A stretch of 64,000 nt of DNA from Datura wrightii (Eukaryota; Streptophyta; Magnoliopsida; Solanales; Solanaceae). The stretch covers positions 29,680,001 to 29,744,000 of the forward strand of contig JASDFA010000027.1 in NCBI GenBank assembly GCA_035772735.1. Direction: 5' to 3'. The notes beneath the pieces are model-generated. The model was not told the origin of the DNA. It made no database searches and saw only the letters and a program-made list of their open reading frames with translations. Numbering within the stretch: position 1 is the first letter of the stretch; each line of letters starts with the position of its first letter. Positions 10,490 through 22,852 of this stretch are shown here, piece by piece. The position numbers and the translations under genes were made by a program.

Positions 10490-12643
10490 CCGATAAAGGG
10501 CTTTTTTCTTTTCCACGAAAGTCCTGTTTGAAGCCTGTATTGTCAGTGAAGCTCACCGAGATGTCATTGGCATACCTTGATGCATCTAGGCCAGAATTTG
10601 GATAGGATGGTCATACCTTAGAGTCAGCGGCACAAGGGTTGCCTAGAGAACTGTGACAGCCTTCCACCTAGTTAGCTACTGCCAGTGACTGTTAGTTTCG
10701 GTCAACTTAGTGTTTGTCGTACAGGTCGACCGGGAAGTCATCCTAGTTATACAAGTTAGATAGACCTGTGGGTACCCTAAGGAAGAAACCTTGTCAGTAA
10801 TTGTATGCAGGGCCAACGTCCCATCCTGCTCTTATATATACTCAGGTACAGGTTGCCGCAAGTGGCTAGGTCCAGATAAACTTACCTACGAGGATATGAA
10901 TCGCCCAGAGAAGTCATATAAAATCTAAACAGACCAAGTTAATGTCTAAGGGAATATAACCATAGTAGTATAGTAACCTTCAGGCTAAGAATTATAGTAA
11001 GCTGCATGTGGAAGGTTAAGACTGATTGTTTAGGAGCATGTCCAATTAGTAGAAGCCCTACAGTCATTCTAAGAGAGGGAACTGAATAGTTGGTTCGTTG
11101 TGACCTTACCGTTCACTTATGAGCTATCATTTTCCTAGCATGAAATTCTAAATATCGTTTAGGCTACTCCAAACGTCACCCTATTCTATCTAGACCATTA
11201 GAGTTTATGATCACTGTCAGGACCTTCTATTCATGTGTAGGCACATGGGGTGTGCCTGTTGACAGCTATATAGACTATTCTAGAGGTGAATACCGATCAC
11301 GTTAGGTTGAGAGGGCCAAATATGCATTTTGAGTGGCTATATTGAGACTTTAATATAGCACATCGGTTGGGATTTCCCCCACTTAGGATAGCCTTCCGTT
11401 GACCAACTTCAGGGTTGCTAACTTTTTCATCTCCTACGGGGCTATTGATCACTCACAGGAGCTATATGATGTTGCTTAGAGGAGCTATGTGATGTCCCAA
11501 GGGCCATATTACAGTCCATTCACAAATAGGCTTCTACCTTTATGTCGTATCGGTATCACTGATCCTCCGTCGAGCCTTGTGTGCCCAGTGTACAATTACA
11601 GGAGCCCAATGGGCTCAGACATAGTTATAGGAATCCAGCGGGCTCAGATGCGAACCCAGAAGCCAAGTAGGTTTGCTATAGTACCAGTAGAATCATAAGA
11701 ACCTAGATTAGGGTATATAGATTGGATTGTACTTGTCAGGGCTTATGGGGGCCCCGATAGGTTATTACTGTGTTGCTTGCACCTTCTAGGCTTATGGGGG
11801 CTCAGGTTCAGTTCTTGTTTGTATACTTGCTTGCTAGTTATAGCTTATGAATGTATAGTCGTACAGCTTCAACTTATATACATGTAGTGATTTATTAGAT
11901 GTAGGTTACATATAAGAAAGTCTACAGGCTACCCTCTGCCGTTATTGCTATTTACTTTCAGTTATTTATTAGTTTCTATTCAGCCTTTTTTACTGCTATA
12001 CATATTCAGTACATATTATAGTGATGTCCATCCTTGGGGTGCTGCGTACTTGACTGTAGGTTTAGACAGACAATTTGTGGGATCTCCTAGCAGCTATTCA
12101 GAGTCAGCAAATTGGCCAGCTCCTTTCATTTGGAGTTGCCAGGTTGTGGAGGTTTATTTGTCTTTTATTTGTATAGCATTTGGGTAGGTCGGGGCCCTAT
12201 CCTAACTAATATTTTTCACTCTTAGAGGCTTGCAGACTACAGTCTTTAGTTAGTTGGTTGTTGTTGGTCGTGTGGGGCCTATGTATGTCTTATTTTATGT
12301 GTTGGCCATGTGGGGCCTAGTTTGGCTAGTTAGTTAGCCGCCTCGTTGGCTACAGTATAAATATAACTGCCTGTTTCCTTTCTGTTATAACTAGACAGCA
12401 TGGTGTTCTTGTCAGCCCGCATAGGATCCCTTTATTATTATGTTGGCTGACTTAGCTATTTTCTTTTACAGGTACTGTGTGGCCTTGTCAGCCCGAGGTT
12501 GCATTTACAACTGAGGTATAGCAGTTTGTTTTCTTGATTTTGAGCCACTAGTTGGCACCAGAAGTGCATATGCCCAGCTAGGTCAGCCCAGATCCTAGTA
12601 TGGCATTAAGTGTCAGTCATGCCTCCCAAGGTGGGGCGTAACA
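10490..12643 (+). repeat. 5'-truncated LTR of element G
   Basis: From about 10540 this segment aligns with the 3' LTR (17880-20216) in many blocks, for example GGGTTGCCTA, the 29-bp repeat region and the final phrase GCCTCCCAAGGTGGGGCG. It ends ...GTAACA at 12643, matching ...GTGACA at 20216. The first kilobase of the LTR, including the promoter, is missing. About 10490-10535 aligns poorly with either neighbour. The repeat array is reduced to two recognisable units (11593-11650). Divergence from the 3' LTR is high, suggesting an old element or two different insertions. Confidence 0.7.
11593..11650 (+). repeat. Two residual 29-bp repeat units
   Basis: Units 11593-11621 and 11622-11650 match the 14-unit array at 18885-19290 (core AGGAGCCCA...GGCTCA). 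A third unit is hardly recognisable after 11650. Confidence 0.7.
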
Positions 12644-13870
12644 ATCAATCTATGCCCAATTATGCAGAGTTTCATGAAAATTAAAGTTATGATTCTATTA
12701 TGGTTTAGATCTCCCTAAGCCTAAATTATGATTTATGATTTATCATATGATTTCTCTTCAATTACTCTTCATGGATTTATGAATATCAAGTATATGAAGT
12801 TTTCACAAGTATGCATGTTCTTTATGATTTATGAATTTATGAATTTTGGTAGAATCATGGGCCCTTATTCATGGCTAATCATGTAATTCAAGTATGATCA
12901 AGTATGTTATGATTTATTTGGCCATGAACTTCATGAATGATTTCACGATTACGATATAAGCCTAATGTGCATGTTTTTTGGAGTAGTGTCTAGCACCGAG
13001 TAGACCTGGCGTTCAGGTAAATCCCGTGGTCTCAGAATTACATGCCACCTAGGTATATACATATATTTTTGGATCCCCTTTGATATCATATCATGCACGA
13101 CTCGTGCCTGGCAAGCCTGAGAAAGCTCTGCCCACTTGAGCGAAAAGTTGGGGCATCACGTAAGCTCTATCATGATGGTGTCAGTTAAGATGAGTTCTTC
13201 CATTGTTCCTCATGATTTATGCATGGTTATGTTTATATTACTTTGTCTCAAGTTTTGTTTTATAAGGTTTCTCTTATGAATATGATTATGATTAGATTAT
13301 GAATGGTTTGAAGACCTTGATCCCTCGTGTTTATATTATGATATTTACTTTACGTTCATGTTGTTCTATTCTTATGAACTCTTATGTATTTTAACTGTCC
13401 ATTTTTACTTACTTTTCACACTCAGTACATTCCAAGTATTAACCGCATGCTCTATGTTGTATCATTTCATGATACAGATCCAAGGGATCAGTCTCAGTCG
13501 CATCATTAGTCTTGCTTTTCTCTCAGACCTGTTTAGCCAGTGTTGGTGATTCTCATCCTTCGAGGACATGCAGTTATCCATTGTCATGTTATTTCTATTA
13601 CAAATTTTGTCGAGCTAGTTGGGGATGTTGTCCCATCAGCTCATCAGTTATGTTAGAGGCTTTTTCAAACAATGTGTAGAAAATCAGCTTGTTATTGTTG
13701 GCTCTATTTTAGCTTGATATGTATCCAGACTTCCACTTAAGAATGTTTTATTATTTCAGCTCCGCTTGTTGTATGCTTTTAGCTACTATGTTCATGTTAT
13801 GGGTAGACTTTGAGTCTCTTGGGGTTCCTTGTCCCATGTCTCTCTCCGGGCCTATGTTCAGGTCATAACA
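12644..13870 (+). repeat. Partial LTR of a family related to element C, fused to element G
   Basis: This matches the last 1.4-1.5 kb of the element C LTRs (about 34970-36488 and 50430-51965). Shared phrases include GGAGTAGTGTCTAGCACCGA, CTCTGCCCACTTGAG, ATCATTTCATGATACAG and CTTGTCCCATGTCTC, and it ends GTCATAACA like the C LTR end GTCATGACA. The LTR start is missing, and no primer-binding site follows at 13871. The left junction falls exactly on the terminus of the G LTR (12643). It is clearly more diverged than the two C LTRs are from each other. Confidence 0.75.
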
Positions 13871-14219
13871 CTAGTAGTGTTTCAATTTCAGGATATAGCA
13901 GTTCAGTGATACGAGAGTTGAGAAAGGTCCAGAGGTAGAGTCGTACCTTCATCTACTTGGCCTAATTTCTATGAGGCCTTCATAGAATATTATTTGCCTC
14001 GAGTGATTCGATAGGCCATAATAGAGAAATTCTTATACCTAAAATGGGGCAAGATGAGCATCAGAGAGTATACATTGAGGTCTAATTCTTTGACTAGATA
14101 TGTGACAACATTAGTTGATACTATGCCAGCCAGGGTACACTAGTTCATAGTAGGGCTTGCACCAGAGTAAGTGGAGCATATATTATAGCCACATTGCAAG
14201 GAGATATGGATATCTCACG
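13871..14219 (+). pseudogene. Gag remnant of element G
   Basis: Translation across several stops gives gag-like text of the chromovirus type, for example a conserved tyrosine-rich stretch near 13975 and MGQDEHQRVYIEV near 14045. It ends with a phrase resembling MDISRIQ at about 14199-14219. No full frame remains. The sequence then switches abruptly to reverse transcriptase, so gag C-terminus, protease and most of reverse transcriptase are deleted. Confidence 0.55.
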
Positions 14220-14990
14220 AATTCAGTACTTCAGATCCTCAGAGATTGCAAATTATATGCAAGGCTCTCTAAAAGTCCGTTTTGGTTAAACTCTATAGCT
14301 TTCTTGGGTCATATTGTGTTAGATGCAGGTATTCAGATTGACTTGCAAAAGACAGAGGTTGTTAAGACTTGGCCCAGACCCACGACTCCAACAGAAGTTT
14401 GCAACTTTTTGGGGTTAGCTAGGTATTACAGAAGGTTTGTGGAAGGCTTTTCTGCCCTATCAGCACCATTGACGAAGCTGACTGGGGAAGCAGCTAAGTT
14501 CAAGTGGACTGAGGCTTGTGAGCAGAGTTTCTAGGGGTTGAAAAACATATTGACCTCTGCACCAGTATTATCCTTGCTACAGAGCTTAGAGGGCTACATG
14601 ATATACTGTGATGTTTCGGGAGTTGGGTTAGGATGTGTTCTAAGGCAGCACGGTAAGGTGATTGCTTATGATTCGAGGTCGCTAAGAAAGAACAAAAGAA
14701 CTACCCTACCCATGATCTAGAATTAGTTGCAGTTTATTCATGCTCTGAAGAGTTGGAGGCATTATTTATATGGTGTTTCATAAGAGCCTCCAGTATGTTT
14801 TTATGCAAAAAGAGTTAAATTTATGACAACGTCATTCTCTTGTGTTGTTGAAAGACTACGACGTAAATATCTTGTATTACCTAGGAAAGGCTAACATCGT
14901 ATCTAATGCCCTTAGTCATAGGTCCATGAGCAGCCTATCATATTTGAGGGCAGATAAGAGAAAATTGGCTCGAGAGCCACACCAGTTAGC
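14220..14990 (+). pseudogene. Reverse transcriptase C-terminus and RNase H of element G (broken)
   Basis: The open frame 14157-14534 reads, from about 14220, the end of the RT thumb region (FLGHIVLDAGIQID, then FLGLARYYRRFVEGFS). It ends in a TAG at 14532-14534. RNase H follows in frame at 14538-14720 with YCDVSGVGLGCVLRQHGK (catalytic Asp in YCD) and a frameshift after 14710. The RT catalytic F-x-DD motif lies in the deleted part. In a living element these domains copy the RNA genome and remove RNA from hybrids. Confidence 0.8.
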
Positions 14991-15299
14991 CAGTTAGGGG
15001 TCCGGTTGATTGACTAAAATGATAGTGAGGTTGTGATCTAAAATATTGTAGTGTTATCTCTAATTGTGGAGGTGAAAGAGCAACAGTACAAAGACCTTAG
15101 CCTAGCACAGATAACAGGGGCAAGGCTCAGCTGGAGAAGTCTTTGACCTTTGAGATTACAGGGGATAGAGTCTTGAGATTCAGAGACTGACTCTACGTCT
15201 AGATGTGGTAGGGCTTCACCAGTAGATTATGGCAGAGGTACATTATTCTCATTTTTCTTTTCACCTTGGTCCGACAAAAATGTACCTTCGTGAAATGTA

Positions 15300-16352
15300 C
15301 TGTGATATAAGAGATTTATTGGTGGCATAGAAAGAAGAAAGATATTGCCGAGTTTGTAGAGCAGTGTTCCAATTGCCAGTAGGTAGATACTGAACATCAG
15401 AAAACTGACAGGCTGACTCAGGAGATAGCCATGCCTATATGGAAGTGGGAAGCAGTCAATATAAACCTTGTTACTTGTTCACCGCATACCAAGCGTAAGT
15501 TTGACTCCATTTGGGTCATTATTGATAGGTTGACAGAATTAGCTCATTTCTTGCCAGTCAGGGCTACGTTTCCGGTTGAAAATTATATTGAATTGTACAT
15601 TAAGGAGATAGTCTGACTGCACAGTATCCCAATGTCTAACATCTCTGATAGAGGGCCTAGTTTACAGCTAGATTCTGGAATTCATTTCAGAAAAGTTTGG
15701 GAACGTAGGTTAACTTGAGGACAGCTTTTTGTCCTCAGACAGATGGCTAAGTAAAGCATACAATTCAAACACCCGAAGATATGTTATGGGCGTGTGTGCT
15801 AGACTTCAGAGTAAGTTAGGATGAATACCTACCTCTTATTGAGTTTTCATAATAACAGTTACCATTTTACCATCAAGATGGTGCCTTATAAGACTTTGTA
15901 TAAGGATTATATAAGTTCCCCCTAGTATAGGTTGAAATAGGTGAGTCAGGGTTGTTAGGACCTAACATGATATATCAGACAGAAGAGGGAGTTAAGCTCA
16001 TTAGAGAGCGTCTATCGACATCTTAGAGTCATCAGAAGTCCTATTCTGATATACGACGCAGAGATTTAGAGTTTTGTGTCGACGACTAGGTATTCCTGAA
16101 AGTTTTGCCAGCAAGGAGCATTATAAGATTTAGTAAGAAGGAAAAGTTTATCCCTAGATTCATTAGGCCATACCGAATCTTTCGGAAGATAGGCCAAGTG
16201 GCCTATGAGTTAGAATTTCCTTCAAGGCTAAAACGTGTTCATCCAGTCTTCCATGTATTGATGTTACGCAAGTTCGTAGGAGACCCTTTTCAGTTATCCC
16301 AATTGAGGATGTTCAGGTTGCAGAGGAATTATCCTATAAGAAAACTTTGATA
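15300..16352 (+). pseudogene. Integrase of element G (broken)
   Basis: A zinc-binding half motif (CSNCQ, then stop, then EHQK) is seen near 15363-15405. The catalytic core is at 15431-15616 (FDSIWVIIDRLTELAHFLPV contains the first catalytic Asp) and continues near 15640 with ISDRG (second Asp). The C-terminal domain is at 16105-16350 (RPYRIFRKIGQVAYELEFPS, then HPVFHVLMLRK). Stops at 15614 and later disable it. Between 16353 and 16781 only decayed remains of the chromodomain region can be expected; I could not recognise motifs there. Confidence 0.75.
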
Positions 16353-16781
16353 GCTATACTAGATCAATAGGTCCATAGAAAAATGACCAAAGATGTAGCC
16401 TCTATTAAAGTTTTATCGAGGAACAGAAATGTAGAAGAGATGATTTGCGAAGCTGGGGATGATATGAGGTCTAGGTATCCTCACTTGTTCTAGACCCTGT
16501 GATGATAGTACATAGACTCAGACAGTTACAGTTGAGGTGAGATAGTTTTCAGGTGTTATATTGTTGTTTTGGTTACTATAGTTGTCAGATGCTCACTTAA
16601 TTGTTATGGAACTATGTTATTCAGTTGTTTGTAGCGTCTTATGAGATACCTATGTTGGAGTTTTCTATGTTTTAGATTTCCGGATAGTCCATGTTACATG
16701 GGAGACTCTGCTTAAATTTTTGGGCAAATCCTAAGAATTGAGTCTCTTCAGGTTAAATTACATTTGAGGAAGAATGTCCCT

Positions 16782-16791
16782 AAAGGGGGAA
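16782..16791 (+). other. Polypurine tract of element G
   Basis: AAAGGGGGAA lies immediately upstream of the LTR start TGATATTATACC at 16792. It primes plus-strand synthesis and defines the LTR boundary. Confidence 0.8.
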
Positions 16792-17049
16792 TGATATTAT
16801 ACCCCGTAGTTTTTATCATCTAGCCGAAGTTTGCGTGTGCGTGTTGAGAGTTCCTATAGCATGGAACATGTGGGAGAAGACTCGAACGTGAAGCGCGCAA
16901 GCGCGTTATCGAGCAAGCGAGAAATCGAGGCTAGAGGCAAGGCGCTATGGGCGCTGTGTCGAGCACCCCTCCCCGGCGCACTAGGCGGCGCATTGCGCCT
17001 CTATCCCAGCACTATGAGAGGTGCGCTGCGGAACCCAGCCACCACCATC

Positions 17050-17060
17050 TATATATATAA
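17050..17060 (+). promoter_or_regulatory. Putative TATA box of the element G LTR
   Basis: TATATATATAA is placed 258 nt into the LTR, 35 nt after the GC-rich block. No downstream element is needed to explain it. Assigned by motif and position. Confidence 0.5.
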
Positions 17061-18884
17061 GTGGTGAGCTATATGTTTTCATTTTAATAATTTCCCCAAA
17101 AAGAGCAGTCTTCCTAGGCGATTCCCTCACAAGAATTTCATCATTTTGAAGTCAAACTATGCTATCAAATCGCATCTAATTAAAAATTCTTCTTGGGTAA
17201 TGATTCCCAGGTCTATGAAGAATGTGTCTGTGTAGTTGCTCTTTGAAATTTCTCGGATTCACAGAGCTCTACAGAGTAGAAGCCATAGAAATCATTCCTA
17301 TTTAATTCTAATGTGCCTACAAGTGATAAGTAAGTATTTCTACCTTTCTAATCTATAAGAATTCATAAGATTTCATCGAGTTGAACTCGTTTTGACATAT
17401 TATCATTATGTCGTGGGCTCTGATTGCTGGCCTAATTCTTAAATTACAATACCCCTGTTCCCTTGACGTAAAATCTAGAATACGGAGGGATTACGAGTTC
17501 TTGATCACAGCAGGATTGATTGAGCAGAATCGACTATTGAGTTATGTTAATGCTAACCTCCTTCGGCAAGTTATTCTCGCCGTATAGTTAATACGACTTG
17601 TCCTTTTGTAGTAGCTTATGATTATAAATGTTGTGGTTATCTTTCACGAGACAAATTGAGGTTGTAACATAGTATCCCTTGTCGGGAAAGATTATATTCA
17701 ATTTTGACTATCACTAGAAGCGGCGAAGAGATTCCCTGTTCAGTTATTTACCGTCTAGAGAGACTAGTAATGTTTTGCTGCCATACCTAGGCCAAAGAGG
17801 CCTGTGGTTAGCTGTTAGCATAATTTGTTAAGTTAGGCAGCATAAGGCGTATCTTGGCGATATAACTTTCTATTAGACGCCTATATATACAGTAAATCTC
17901 ACCTAAAGGCCATGGGCGTACCTTGACGCCTACAGGACTAGAATCTTGATAGAGTGGTCTTACCTTTGAGTCAGTGGCACTAGGGTTGCCTAATAAATTG
18001 GGTGGTAGCTTTCTAGGTGAATTACCTACTATCAGTGACCGTGTAGCTTCTTTTGACTTACAGTTGGTTGTATTGGTCGCTCAGGAAACTACCCTAGTTG
18101 TTAGGAATCTGATAGACTACGTGATATCCTAAGTAGGGACCTTATCAGTTATTATACGTGGGGTTAACGTCTTAGGATATTCATACAAATGCCTGTATAT
18201 ATGTTGCCTAGAATGGCTAGATTTAAGAACACCAGCCTACCGGGCTATGAGTGTCTTACATGAGATATATGCTACCCAAACAGACCAGATTGACGCCTAT
18301 AGAGCTAGAATCTTTGTATTATAATTTTATCTTTGGGTTAATAATTGTTGTGGTTGCCTGTAAGGCTATTGTGGCTGACTGCTTTGAAGTGTATCTAGTT
18401 ATTAGCATCCCTGTAGTCATTCTAGGAAAGCAAACCATATAGTTAGTTGTCTATGACCTTGTCGTGCACTTATGAATGACTATTGTACTAGTATGACCTT
18501 AGAGTATCACCAGCTCACCCCGGACCTCGCCCTTTCCTTTCTAAGCCAGCTGATTTTATAATTACTTCTATGACTAACTAGCTAGTTGTGGACACATAGA
18601 ATACGCCTGTTAGCTACTATTCAGGATGCTATAGGAGCAAGTAACAGTGTGTTAGGCCTAAGGGGGCAATGTACGCCCACTGAGCGAAGCGTAGTATATA
18701 AGTTAGGCCTACCTAATGCTATACAGGCTGCTCAAGGAGCAAAGGATAATCATGAAGTGCCTACGGGACTATACTGTTCTTGTAGGGTAATATGAAGTCG
18801 TGAGCGACTATATTGAGGCCCGGAGAGCCATTTGAAGTCTGGTGTCCTTACCAGCCTCCCCTACTCCTATGTTTGCATCAGTGA

Positions 18885-19290
18885 CAGTTACAGGAGCCCA
18901 GATGGTTCATATAGAGTTACAGGAGCCCAGAGGACTCATATACAGTCATAGGAGTCAAGACGGCTCATATAAAGTTATAGGAGCCAAGACGACTCATATA
19001 CAGTTACAAGAGCCCAGATGGCTCATATACAGTCCAAGGAGCCCAGATGGCTCAGATAAAGTCACAAGATCCCAGATGGCGCATATACAGTTATAGGAGC
19101 CCAGACGACTCATATACAGTTACAGGAGCCCAGATGACTCATATACAGTTACAGGAGCCCAGATGGCTCATATACAGTCACAGAAGCCTATATGGCTCAG
19201 ATGCAGTTACAGGAGCCCAGAAGGCTCAGATACAAATTCAGGGGCCCAGATGGCTCAAACACAATTGTAGAAGCCCAGAAGGCTTGAATA
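18885..19290 (+). repeat. Tandem array, 14 units of 29 bp, in the element G 3' LTR
   Basis: Fourteen consecutive units of exactly 29 bp (406 bp), each with a core GGAGCCCAGATGGCTCATAT. The units differ by substitutions only and there are no spacers. Three units make 87 bp, which explains the chance 29-residue periodic open frames across it. The 5' LTR has only two recognisable units. Confidence 0.9.
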
Positions 19291-20216
19291 AAATCTCAGA
19301 GATCGATTATGCTTTAGTTATAGCTTGCCTATGGGGCTACAGTGAAACAGATAGGAGTTATAGTTTGCTTGCACTTGTCGGGACTTATGGGGGCCCAGAT
19401 AGGTCATCTCTGTGTTGCTTGCACCTTCCAGACTTATGGGGGCCAAGTTAGGTTCTTGTTTGTATCCTCACTGGCTAGATATAGTTTATGAATGTACAAT
19501 CATACAGCTTAAGTTCCTTCTTGTATAATTGTCTACTAGATGCAAGTTATGGTTGTGATATCATACATGTTAACTTCTGCCTCTTTTCGCTAATTACTTT
19601 CTGTTCCTTATCAGCTTCTATTTAGTTATTATTATTTCTTTACATATTCGGTACATATTGTACTGACGCCCACGCATGGGGAACTGCATACTTTCCTACA
19701 GGTTCAGAAAGACAGGTTTCGAGATCTCTGTAGCAGTTGTTCAGTTTCAGTGGATTGGCTAGCTTTTTTTCCTCTGGAGTTGCCACACTAAGGTATCTTT
19801 GTCTTGTTACATAGTTTTAGGTAGGCCAAGGCCCTGTCCTGACCAATATTTCACTCTTAGAGGCTTGCAGACAGTTTATAGTTAGTGGTGCGTTGTTGGC
19901 CGTGCGGGGCCTATATGTGTTGTGATTTGAGTGTTGGCTGCATGGAGCCTAGTTATGATACCTGTTAGACAGCATGATGGTCTTGTCATCCCGCATAGAA
20001 AGTTATTGTTATTGCACCTTTTGGGTTAGCTGTTTTTGCGCAGGTTTGTATTGCGGTCTTGTCAGTTTGAGGCTACGCTTATAGTCGAGATATAGCTGTT
20101 TATTTTCTTACTATGTGCTGCTGGCATACACTAGAAGTGTATGTGTCCATCCAGGTCATCTTAGAGTCTAGTGTAGCATTAGGTGTCAGTTACGCCTCCC
20201 AAGGTAGGGCGTGACA

Positions 20217-20284
20217 ATTTATTTATTTATTATTTATATAGATTCGGATTGACCCACATGGGTGACCCGAATCTAATTCCTTCA
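20217..20284 (-). repeat. First 68 bp of the 3' LTR of element J
   Basis: It matches the start of the 5' LTR at 56369-56428, including the phrase CACATGGGTGACCCGAATCT. It is cut at 20216/20217 by the end of element G. The remaining part of this LTR was not found left of G, in keeping with the deletion that also truncates G at 10490. Confidence 0.85.
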
Positions 20285-20522
20285 TCTCCCAATCACACAT
20301 AGTGGGTCAACTCTCATTCATATTCTGTAACTTTCATACACTACAATTAGATCGAGTGACCAGTGCATACTTTGAGAGCTTCATTGTTATACATCTGTTA
20401 TGAATGTATAACATCTTGATCAATGAAATTTATAGTAGATTATAGTATGCAGTACCCTATACCATTTACCATATTCATATCGCTCACAATCTCTTTCTTA
20501 AATTTGAGTTTATCATTATGTT
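20285..20522 (-). other. 3' end of the element J internal region with polypurine tract
   Basis: On the minus strand GATTGGGAGA precedes the LTR start, a normal copia polypurine tract. The remaining 200 bp are AT-rich and noncoding. They are separated from the RNase H part (from 31872) by insertion of element E. The last five bases, ATGTT (20518-20522), recur at 31867-31871. Confidence 0.7.
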
Positions 20523-22852
20523 TGTCACCACCCAAATGACCGCGATTGGCACCCATACTAACCCTCCAGTGGGCAAACCAACGAATCCTGATACTATTCC
20601 CACAATCTAATGATTTTTGAAAAAGGAAACAACTATTACGAAAATAACAATATCAAATCGGTACACTGCGAGTACGAAAATCAAATAGCAATTTCCCAGA
20701 ACATGATTGTCATTACACCAGACGTCTAATTTATTACAAGCTAAGAAAACTAAAACGAAAAATGAAATAAAATATTCGAGTGTCCGAAAGAAGGATATCT
20801 GCTAAAAAAGAGTGGTTTGTGTCCTCATCTGCTCACCTTCTTGATTCACAAAGTCTGTTGGCTCATAGGTGAGGGCGTGAAGAACTGTCGAGCTTGAACT
20901 CTGCACTCAGAAAAGAAAGCTGGGTAGGGTGAGTACATGACACAGTACTGGTAGGCATCATCGGCTGACCATAGATAATAACATCTAAACATAACAATAG
21001 AGATATAAAAAGGTTCCTGAACTTTAAGTAAAATTACAAATCATTTCATGAATACTAGTTCTATCCACGGATCAGACAGCTTCCTCACTGGACTAGGCCT
21101 CTCACTACAGCGGTCATTTGTCCGCCGCAGCGGAAATGGTCTCGCTGCAACGACACTACTTAGGTAGTAGCTCGATAGGCTGCTCCCTTCTTAGCTCATC
21201 CATCACAAAATTCCTTTAAATCAACAATTACTTTCATATAGCACCATGAATCCATTAAAGACAATATCAACAACCAGCACAATTGCAAGTAAGAATTACA
21301 ATCCTCAGTTATTCCCAGCGACAACTACTCAACAAAACACATAGTAACAAGTCATACTTAGCCAATAAGTTAGCACATCCTCTTAACACATTTCACATCC
21401 ACCTCATGAACATAAATGACATCCCTAAACAATAAGTAAATAACACAACCAAGGGTAATATGACGATCACACGCCTCCGCCATCTCCCCTTAACACTCAC
21501 CCACACAAAATCATGTACACACATGCCAGTGGGTCTTACTTATGCCCAACCAGTCATGGCCTGCAGGGGTCTCTAGAAATCTATGTACTATGCCAGTGTG
21601 GCACCCACTCCCACTCATATGCTCGTCCGGATGCTCCCCTCGGACACGAGCCACTCAAATATTCTTATTACTTGCTCGGATACTCCCCTCTGGCATGAGC
21701 CACTCAAAATTTATATGTTAAAATCTTTTCATTCATCATCCTCACATAACATGCCAAGTGCATCATTGCGTCATACAAATAGTTACAATCTAATTCTCCA
21801 ATAAGCCATTATCAATTAACAATTCTCTTATTAATGGAGTATAATTGTTCTACTAAACATTCAGCATAGTTAATTCCATTATCATATACACAATCTTATA
21901 AACAAGTCATCACAATTCAATATCACATCATAGTCAAGTTCAAAAGATAAATTAACAACACTAGACTCACATATCACGTAAACGTCCGAAGACCAATCAA
22001 ATTCCAATATTGCACACTATACATGCTATTATATTGGTCTATCCCTATAAACTGTAACCTACCTCGATTACTCAAAATTATCGGCTTCACTACTCTGCAG
22101 GAGTTTTGCCCTTCCTTAGTGTTTCGAATTGTTCAAAATCTACACAAATATAATTATTGGTTAAATACTCCTTAAGATAGGGCCTGATTCGATCAAACCC
22201 TTCTCTTCCACCTAGTTCTAGGTCCCCACCTTGTCTAACCCATCAACATTAACAAGAGGAATCCTAGGAAGTAAACATTACTCAAATTTTCAACAATCAA
22301 CCCTCCCTTTACTTCTTTACAATTTCATCCCTAGTTCATCAACTTAGGATTTCTCTCTATAATTTCCACCATTAAAGGTCCTCAAGCAATCTAGGATCAA
22401 CACAAATCAAGTAGAGGTAGAAGAATTGAGATTCTTACCTTCGAAGAATAGTTCATTGCTCTGGAGAAATTTTTCGTCCCTTAGCCCTTCTAATCGAGTT
22501 TTTGAGAATGATGGGGCAAAATTCCGTAATTCCCACTTAAAACCCACTTTCTGACTCCCTTTATCCATTGCAGCGGTCACACTTCCACTATAGCCGACCC
22601 ATACAATGGCCATAGGGTCACTGCGGCGGTCCCAGCCGTTACTCCCTCATTTTTCCATGGTGGTACTCCGACCGCTATCACGGCGTCCCTGCAGCAGGAA
22701 TCCCACCACTGCAGCGGTCCCTCGGACCAGTAGCTACCTAAAAATGCACATTTCTATACTTCATTTATTTCACAACCTCCTTATCTCATTCTTAACCAGA
22801 TTTTTGTATTATATGCTCTTAACCATCATTATATTAGATACTAATTAAAATA
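20523..22852 (-). repeat. 3' LTR of element E
   Basis: Aligns along its length with 29461-31866 (for example GCGATTGGCACC at the low end and CTCATATGCTCGTCCGGATG near 21620). It contains imperfect words related to GCTGCAGCGG near 21110-21160 and 22560-22725. The LTR start on the minus strand is tentative because the first ~25 nt (22828-22852) diverge strongly between the two LTRs, perhaps by loss of CpG sites. Confidence 0.8.

Larger units (their letters stand above)
10490..20216 (+). mobile_element. Element G: damaged Tekay-like Ty3/gypsy (chromovirus) retrotransposon
   Basis: On the plus strand it has a 5'-truncated LTR (10490-12643), an LTR fragment of another family (12644-13870), remains of gag, reverse transcriptase, RNase H and integrase (13871-16352), a polypurine tract and a complete 3' LTR (16792-20216). 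The coding order and integrase style suggest the Tekay/Del chromovirus group. It is full of stops and has at least one internal deletion. Its right end lies inside the copia LTR at 20217, so it inserted into element J. Confidence 0.75.
16792..20216 (+). repeat. 3' LTR of element G (3425 bp)
   Basis: It begins TGATATTATACCCC directly after the polypurine tract and ends GGGCGTGACA at 20216, where copia LTR sequence starts. It contains a GC-rich block of GCGC-type inverted words (16889-17015), a TATA box right after it, and a 14-unit 29-bp array (18885-19290). Related to LTR H at the right edge (shared CTTCGGCAAGTTA at 17564 and 63894, at similar distance from the start). Open frames in this stretch come from the array or chance. 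Confidence 0.8.

Noticed and set aside
18885..19290. CRISPR-like regular repeat array
   Set aside because: Units are directly adjacent without spacers and the DNA is from a plant; it is a minisatellite in an LTR.
18842..19451. Plus-strand open frames with 29-residue periodic protein
   Set aside because: They are a product of the 29-bp tandem array (three units equal 29 codons) inside an LTR. No start context or homology.
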